IMG/VR virus record: IMGVR_UViG_3300020430_000100
Span: 1-22,754 of that record
Source of the DNA: a virus
Length of the DNA stretch: 22,754 bases
Reading direction: 5' to 3' (one strand)
The position numbers were made by a program, and so were the translations under genes. Positions 21,145-22,754 of the stretch are shown here, in pieces. The notes under the pieces are model-generated. The model made no database searches, was not told the origin of the DNA, and saw nothing but the letters and a program-made list of their open reading frames with translations. How positions within the stretch are numbered: position 1 is the first letter of the stretch; each line of letters begins with the position of its first letter.

Positions 21145-22431
21145 CTAGTTTAAATTAATAAGTGGTGCGTCTGCATCAATCTCTGTACCAGCATTAATAT
21201 CCATCAGTGTTCCAGCATTAAATGTAACAGAGTCTTCAGAACTAATTACCATTGGTTGAGCAGATTTAAGATTTAAACTTGTTCCAGTAATCATTGTTGT
21301 TTTACCAGTAATAGAAGATTGTGCTAAGTTCTTTGTTGCAGTAATCTTGATATCACTTAACACTAATTGACTATAATCTTTTCCTACTGTTTTTTTATCA
21401 TTACCCTTTACGTTTTCTGTGCGATTACCTTTCAGTAATACTTCTGTATCTGCACCAACTGTTTGAACAAACTTATCAGAAATGTTTTCTGCAAAAGTTC
21501 CTCGTATCTCTTGTTGATGATTACCCCCTGCTTCACCAGCACCAACTTTGATTAATTTATTCTTGTGTATCTTTTGTGTATAATCACCCTCAACCTCAAG
21601 AACATAATCACCTTTAATAAGTTGTCTAACATTACCATCTACAGTTAGATTAACAGAACCTTTGACATAACAGTTTCTAGAACCAACAATTATTTCGTAA
21701 TCATCTCCAACAACTTTAACAACTTTACTACCGTCTGGGTGTATCTCTTCAAATGTTCCGCTACGGTGATAAGTAAAAAGTCTTTCACCCTCTGGACTAT
21801 CATCTATCTCATGTATGTGTCCGCTTTCAGATTCATGTACATGATTAAATGGGTAAAAAGAAACGGTGTTTGATTTTGCATCTAACTCATTCCATGTTGA
21901 ACGACTTTCTTGTACAGCAGCATCTTCAACCGTGGGTATATATGGTTTAGTTGCGATAGGAACTTCTTGTATCTGCGACTTCTTCCTTGTGTATAATGAT
22001 GAGTGAGTTTCGCCAACTAGACCTTGTGCAAGTCTATTGACATCATTTTCATTTACAGTTTTTGGATAAACTGCATTGGGGTCATTAAAACCTTTATTAC
22101 CGTCTGGTAATTCTAAATTAAATCCAGGCAGAGAACCTAAAATAATTGGTTCTTGAAACAGAGGTGGGTCACGAAAGAAACCTAACACCCAAGAACCCTC
22201 AACTAAGAAAGGTGGTGTTTCACCCATACCATTCATTGATGGTACAGTAGTTGGATTCATTACCCATGCCCAAGGTAAATCTTCTGTAGGTATATCGTCC
22301 TTATCTTCAGTATGATAACCTACGGCACGAACACGAACACGACCAAGTTTGTCTGGGTCATCTCTATCTTCAACGACTCCAGTAAACCAAATAAATCCGT
22401 CTTTGCCTGTAATAAATTGTGTAGTATTCAT
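21145..22431 (-). CDS. 5: Baseplate spike gp5 homologue lacking the lysozyme domain (428 aa)
   Basis: Residues about 10-105 ('GFIWFTGVVEDRDDPDKLGR', 'VRVRAVGYH', then 'VEGSWVLGFFRDPPLFQEPI') are the gp5/VgrG-type OB-fold. Residues about 205-235 ('ESGHIHEIDDSPEGERLFTY' then 'HRSGTFEEIHPDGS') are the spike base, and from about 235 to the end regular 'VxGxxxxxxxGxx' repeats form the triple beta-helix needle. T4 gp5 is 575 aa with a lysozyme domain inserted between OB-fold and needle; here the intervening ~100 residues have no such catalytic text, so this is a non-enzymatic spike, as in many marine T4-like phages. The ATG lies only 5 bases from a late promoter core and has no clear Shine-Dalgarno, so the mRNA may be leaderless. 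It heads the whole minus-strand late cluster. Confidence 0.92.
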   Translation of the reverse strand: MNTTQFITGKDGFIWFTGVVEDRDDPDKLGRVRVRAVGYHTEDKDDIPTEDLPWAWVMNPTTVPSMNGMGETPPFLVEGSWVLGFFRDPPLFQEPIILGSLPGFNLELPDGNKGFNDPNAVYPKTVNENDVNRLAQGLVGETHSSLYTRKKSQIQEVPIATKPYIPTVEDAAVQESRSTWNELDAKSNTVSFYPFNHVHESESGHIHEIDDSPEGERLFTYHRSGTFEEIHPDGSKVVKVVGDDYEIIVGSRNCYVKGSVNLTVDGNVRQLIKGDYVLEVEGDYTQKIHKNKLIKVGAGEAGGNHQQEIRGTFAENISDKFVQTVGADTEVLLKGNRTENVKGNDKKTVGKDYSQLVLSDIKITATKNLAQSSITGKTTMITGTSLNLKSAQPMVISSEDSVTFNAGTLMDINAGTEIDADAPLINLN

Positions 22432-22436
22432 GTCTT

Positions 22437-22444
22437 TATTTATG
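22437..22444 (-). promoter_or_regulatory. T4-type late promoter abutting the gp5 start (CATAAATA)
   Basis: The minus strand reads CATAAATAAAGACATG, with the promoter core ending 5 bases before the gp5 ATG. In T4 the late start site is about 5-7 bases downstream of the TATAAATA core, so transcription would begin at or next to the A of the start codon. The core is one base from consensus and the same as at 13398 and 18846. Confidence 0.65.
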
Positions 22445-22454
22445 GGAACACAAA

Positions 22455-22465
22455 GATACTAAATA
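22455..22465 (+). promoter_or_regulatory. Candidate promoter element for the plus-strand riboswitch RNA
   Basis: GATACT at 22455-22460 could be a sigma70-type -10 hexamer, and the overlapping ACTAAATA (22458-22465) resembles a degenerate late promoter core. Either would start RNA at about 22467-22472, just before the aptamer begins at 22474. There is no good -35 hexamer at 22432-22437. This is positional inference only. Confidence 0.3.
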
Positions 22466-22473
22466 GTAGTAAT

Positions 22474-22521
22474 CGTTCATCTATGCATATAGACGGAAGT
22501 AGGCAATCGCTGAAGGAACGC
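22474..22521 (+). ncRNA. Glutamine riboswitch aptamer (glnA / Downstream-peptide class)
   Basis: The sequence contains the conserved core shared by the glutamine-binding glnA and Downstream-peptide RNA motifs as I remember it: CGTTCATC, then GACGGAAGTAGG, then TGAAGGAACGC. It folds accordingly: P1 pairs CGTTC (22474-22478) with GAACG (22516-22520); P2 pairs TCTAT (22480-22484) with ATAGA (22489-22493) around GCAT; P3 pairs GGC (22502-22504) with GCT (22509-22511, one G-U) around AATC. The most conserved bases (ACGGAAGTAG and GAAGG) lie in the junction. These RNAs bind L-glutamine and control nearby genes. The short basic-peptide ORF just downstream, with no glutamine-synthetase gene, fits the Downstream-peptide (glutamine-II) context; the subclass needs a covariance model. 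The hit is strong by conserved core plus three helices. Confidence 0.87.
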
Positions 22522-22527
22522 ACTTAA

Positions 22528-22548
22528 CTTTTGGTAACTAATCGAAAG
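22528..22548 (+). promoter_or_regulatory. Possible expression-platform hairpin covering the Shine-Dalgarno
   Basis: CTTTTG (22528-22533) can pair with CGAAAG (22543-22548), six pairs with one G-U around a 9-base loop. This would occupy the first half of the AAAGGAG ribosome site of the 33-codon ORF. It is a plausible translational switch element lying 7 bases after the aptamer, but the stem is weak and I cannot compute its energy. Confidence 0.35.
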
Positions 22549-22553
22549 GAGAG
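22545..22553 (+). promoter_or_regulatory. Strong Shine-Dalgarno of the 33-codon ORF
   Basis: AAAGGAGAG lies with GGAG 6 bases before the ATG at 22558. It is one of the best ribosome sites in the window, it selects this ATG as the start, and it is the obvious target of riboswitch control. Confidence 0.8.
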
Positions 22554-22557
22554 TGTT

Positions 22558-22659
22558 ATGAATACGATTATTTTCCAATTAATCAAACTACAAAGACAAT
22601 ATAAAAGAGAACAGAAATTGTGGACTCTTTATATGAGAAGTAGACTCCGTTCTGCATGA
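22558..22659 (+). CDS. Riboswitch-controlled basic micropeptide (33 aa)
   Basis: An ORF too short for most gene finders encodes MNTIIFQLIKLQRQYKREQK followed by LWTLYMRSRLRSA. It has eight Lys/Arg and one Glu, so it is strongly basic; the first half could form an amphipathic helix. It has a strong Shine-Dalgarno, lies directly downstream of the glutamine riboswitch, and is followed 5 bases later by a terminator, so the RNA appears dedicated to this peptide. Short basic peptides are the known cargo of Downstream-peptide RNAs. In cyanobacteria a related glutamine riboswitch controls a basic, Arg-dependent inhibitor of glutamine synthetase (IF17, with IF7 as the short paralogue). A similar role in the infected cell is an attractive hypothesis but I see no alignment that proves it. 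Confidence 0.72.
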   Translation: MNTIIFQLIKLQRQYKREQKLWTLYMRSRLRSA

Positions 22660-22660
22660 C

Positions 22661-22691
22661 AAAAAAAAGAGGGAACTTAGTTCCCTCTTTT
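22661..22691. terminator. Bidirectional intrinsic terminator (12-bp perfect stem)
   Basis: AAAAGAGGGAAC (22665-22676) pairs perfectly with GTTCCCTCTTTT (22680-22691) around a TTA loop. On the plus strand the stem ends in four Ts and closes the riboswitch-micropeptide RNA. On the minus strand the hairpin runs into eight Ts, so it is stronger in that direction and could also end a minus-strand gene entering from beyond the right edge. The two units would then be convergent here. Confidence 0.85.
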
Positions 22692-22754
22692 CCCAATCCG
22701 AAGATTGTTCTCCTTTGTTGTGTATCACCCTTGTCTAATCCGAATCTAATTCAG
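22692..22754. other. Unassigned right-edge sequence
   Basis: No gene can be assigned to these 63 bases. A 5-bp hairpin CAATC-CGAA-GATTG (22694-22707) and a repeated AATCCGAA (22695 and 22737 areas) are visible. All minus-strand frames meet a stop close to the edge (for example TAG at 22735-22737), so this may hold the tail of a minus-strand gene outside the window followed by its trailer; that cannot be decided here. Confidence 0.4.

Noticed and set aside
1-22431. Very frequent ACCAGT/ACTGGT hexamers throughout the cluster as a possible regulatory or uptake signal
   Set aside because: Most occurrences are in frame as Thr-Gly or similar codon pairs in Thr/Gly-rich fibre proteins; protein composition explains them.
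22312-22527. 71-codon plus-strand ORF running into the riboswitch
   Set aside because: It overlaps the conserved start of gp5 and the aptamer, and has no ribosome site; structured RNA explains the sequence better.
1-22754. tRNA genes, integrase, transposase or att sites
   Set aside because: Looked for on both strands; no cloverleaf, recombinase motif or long terminal repeats seen.
22735-22754. Tail of a minus-strand gene at the right edge
   Set aside because: An open frame of only a few codons ending in TAG cannot be told from chance; mentioned only as a possibility for the terminator's minus-strand use.

Overview
The window is a virion-structure segment of a T4-like (contractile-tailed, Straboviridae/Kyanoviridae-type) phage genome, probably from a marine phage infecting picocyanobacteria or SAR11-type bacteria. 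The evidence is a run of T4 baseplate homologues in conserved order (gp5, PAAR tip, gp25, gp6, gp7, gp8), AT-rich composition, T4-type late promoters (CATAAATA/TATAAATA), the marine T4-like DUF4815 giant structural protein, and a glutamine-riboswitch-like RNA of a type known mainly from cyanobacteria, cyanophages and marine metagenomes. The host cannot be fixed from the sequence.

Layout. Sixteen genes lie head to tail on the minus strand from about 22431 down to the left edge, packed with TAATG start/stop overlaps or gaps of 0-45 bases. Reading in transcription order: (i) 22431-18849, the central spike and hub: gp5-like spike without a lysozyme domain, PAAR tip, and a 662-aa protein of unknown function with a duplicated domain; (ii) 18837-13410, a small Cys-rich ORF with its own late promoter, then gp25, gp6 and a remodelled gp7 (wedge); (iii) 13366-11132, a cassette with its own late promoter holding two fibre-like proteins (one with a gp10-type N-terminus, one with a C1q/TNF-like C-terminal domain) and a 91-aa protein; (iv) 11110-2613, gp8 behind a perfect TATAAATA late promoter, a 2250-aa DUF4815 protein and a small coiled-coil protein; (v) 2623-1, a string of small beta-rich fibre or decoration proteins ending in a gene cut by the window edge.

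The right end (22445-22754) is different. On the plus strand, divergent from gp5, is a compact RNA matching the glutamine-riboswitch core (glnA / Downstream-peptide class), then a strong Shine-Dalgarno, a 33-codon ORF for a very basic peptide, and a 12-bp bidirectional terminator hairpin. This unit looks like a glutamine-sensing regulator of a phage micropeptide and is the most interesting item in the window.

How it fits together: the minus-strand genes supply the baseplate hub, the wedges and the peripheral fibres, expressed late from several gp55/gp33-type promoters placed in the short gaps or over the stop codons of upstream genes. The plus-strand unit may instead tie a small host-directed peptide to the nitrogen (glutamine) state of the infected cell.
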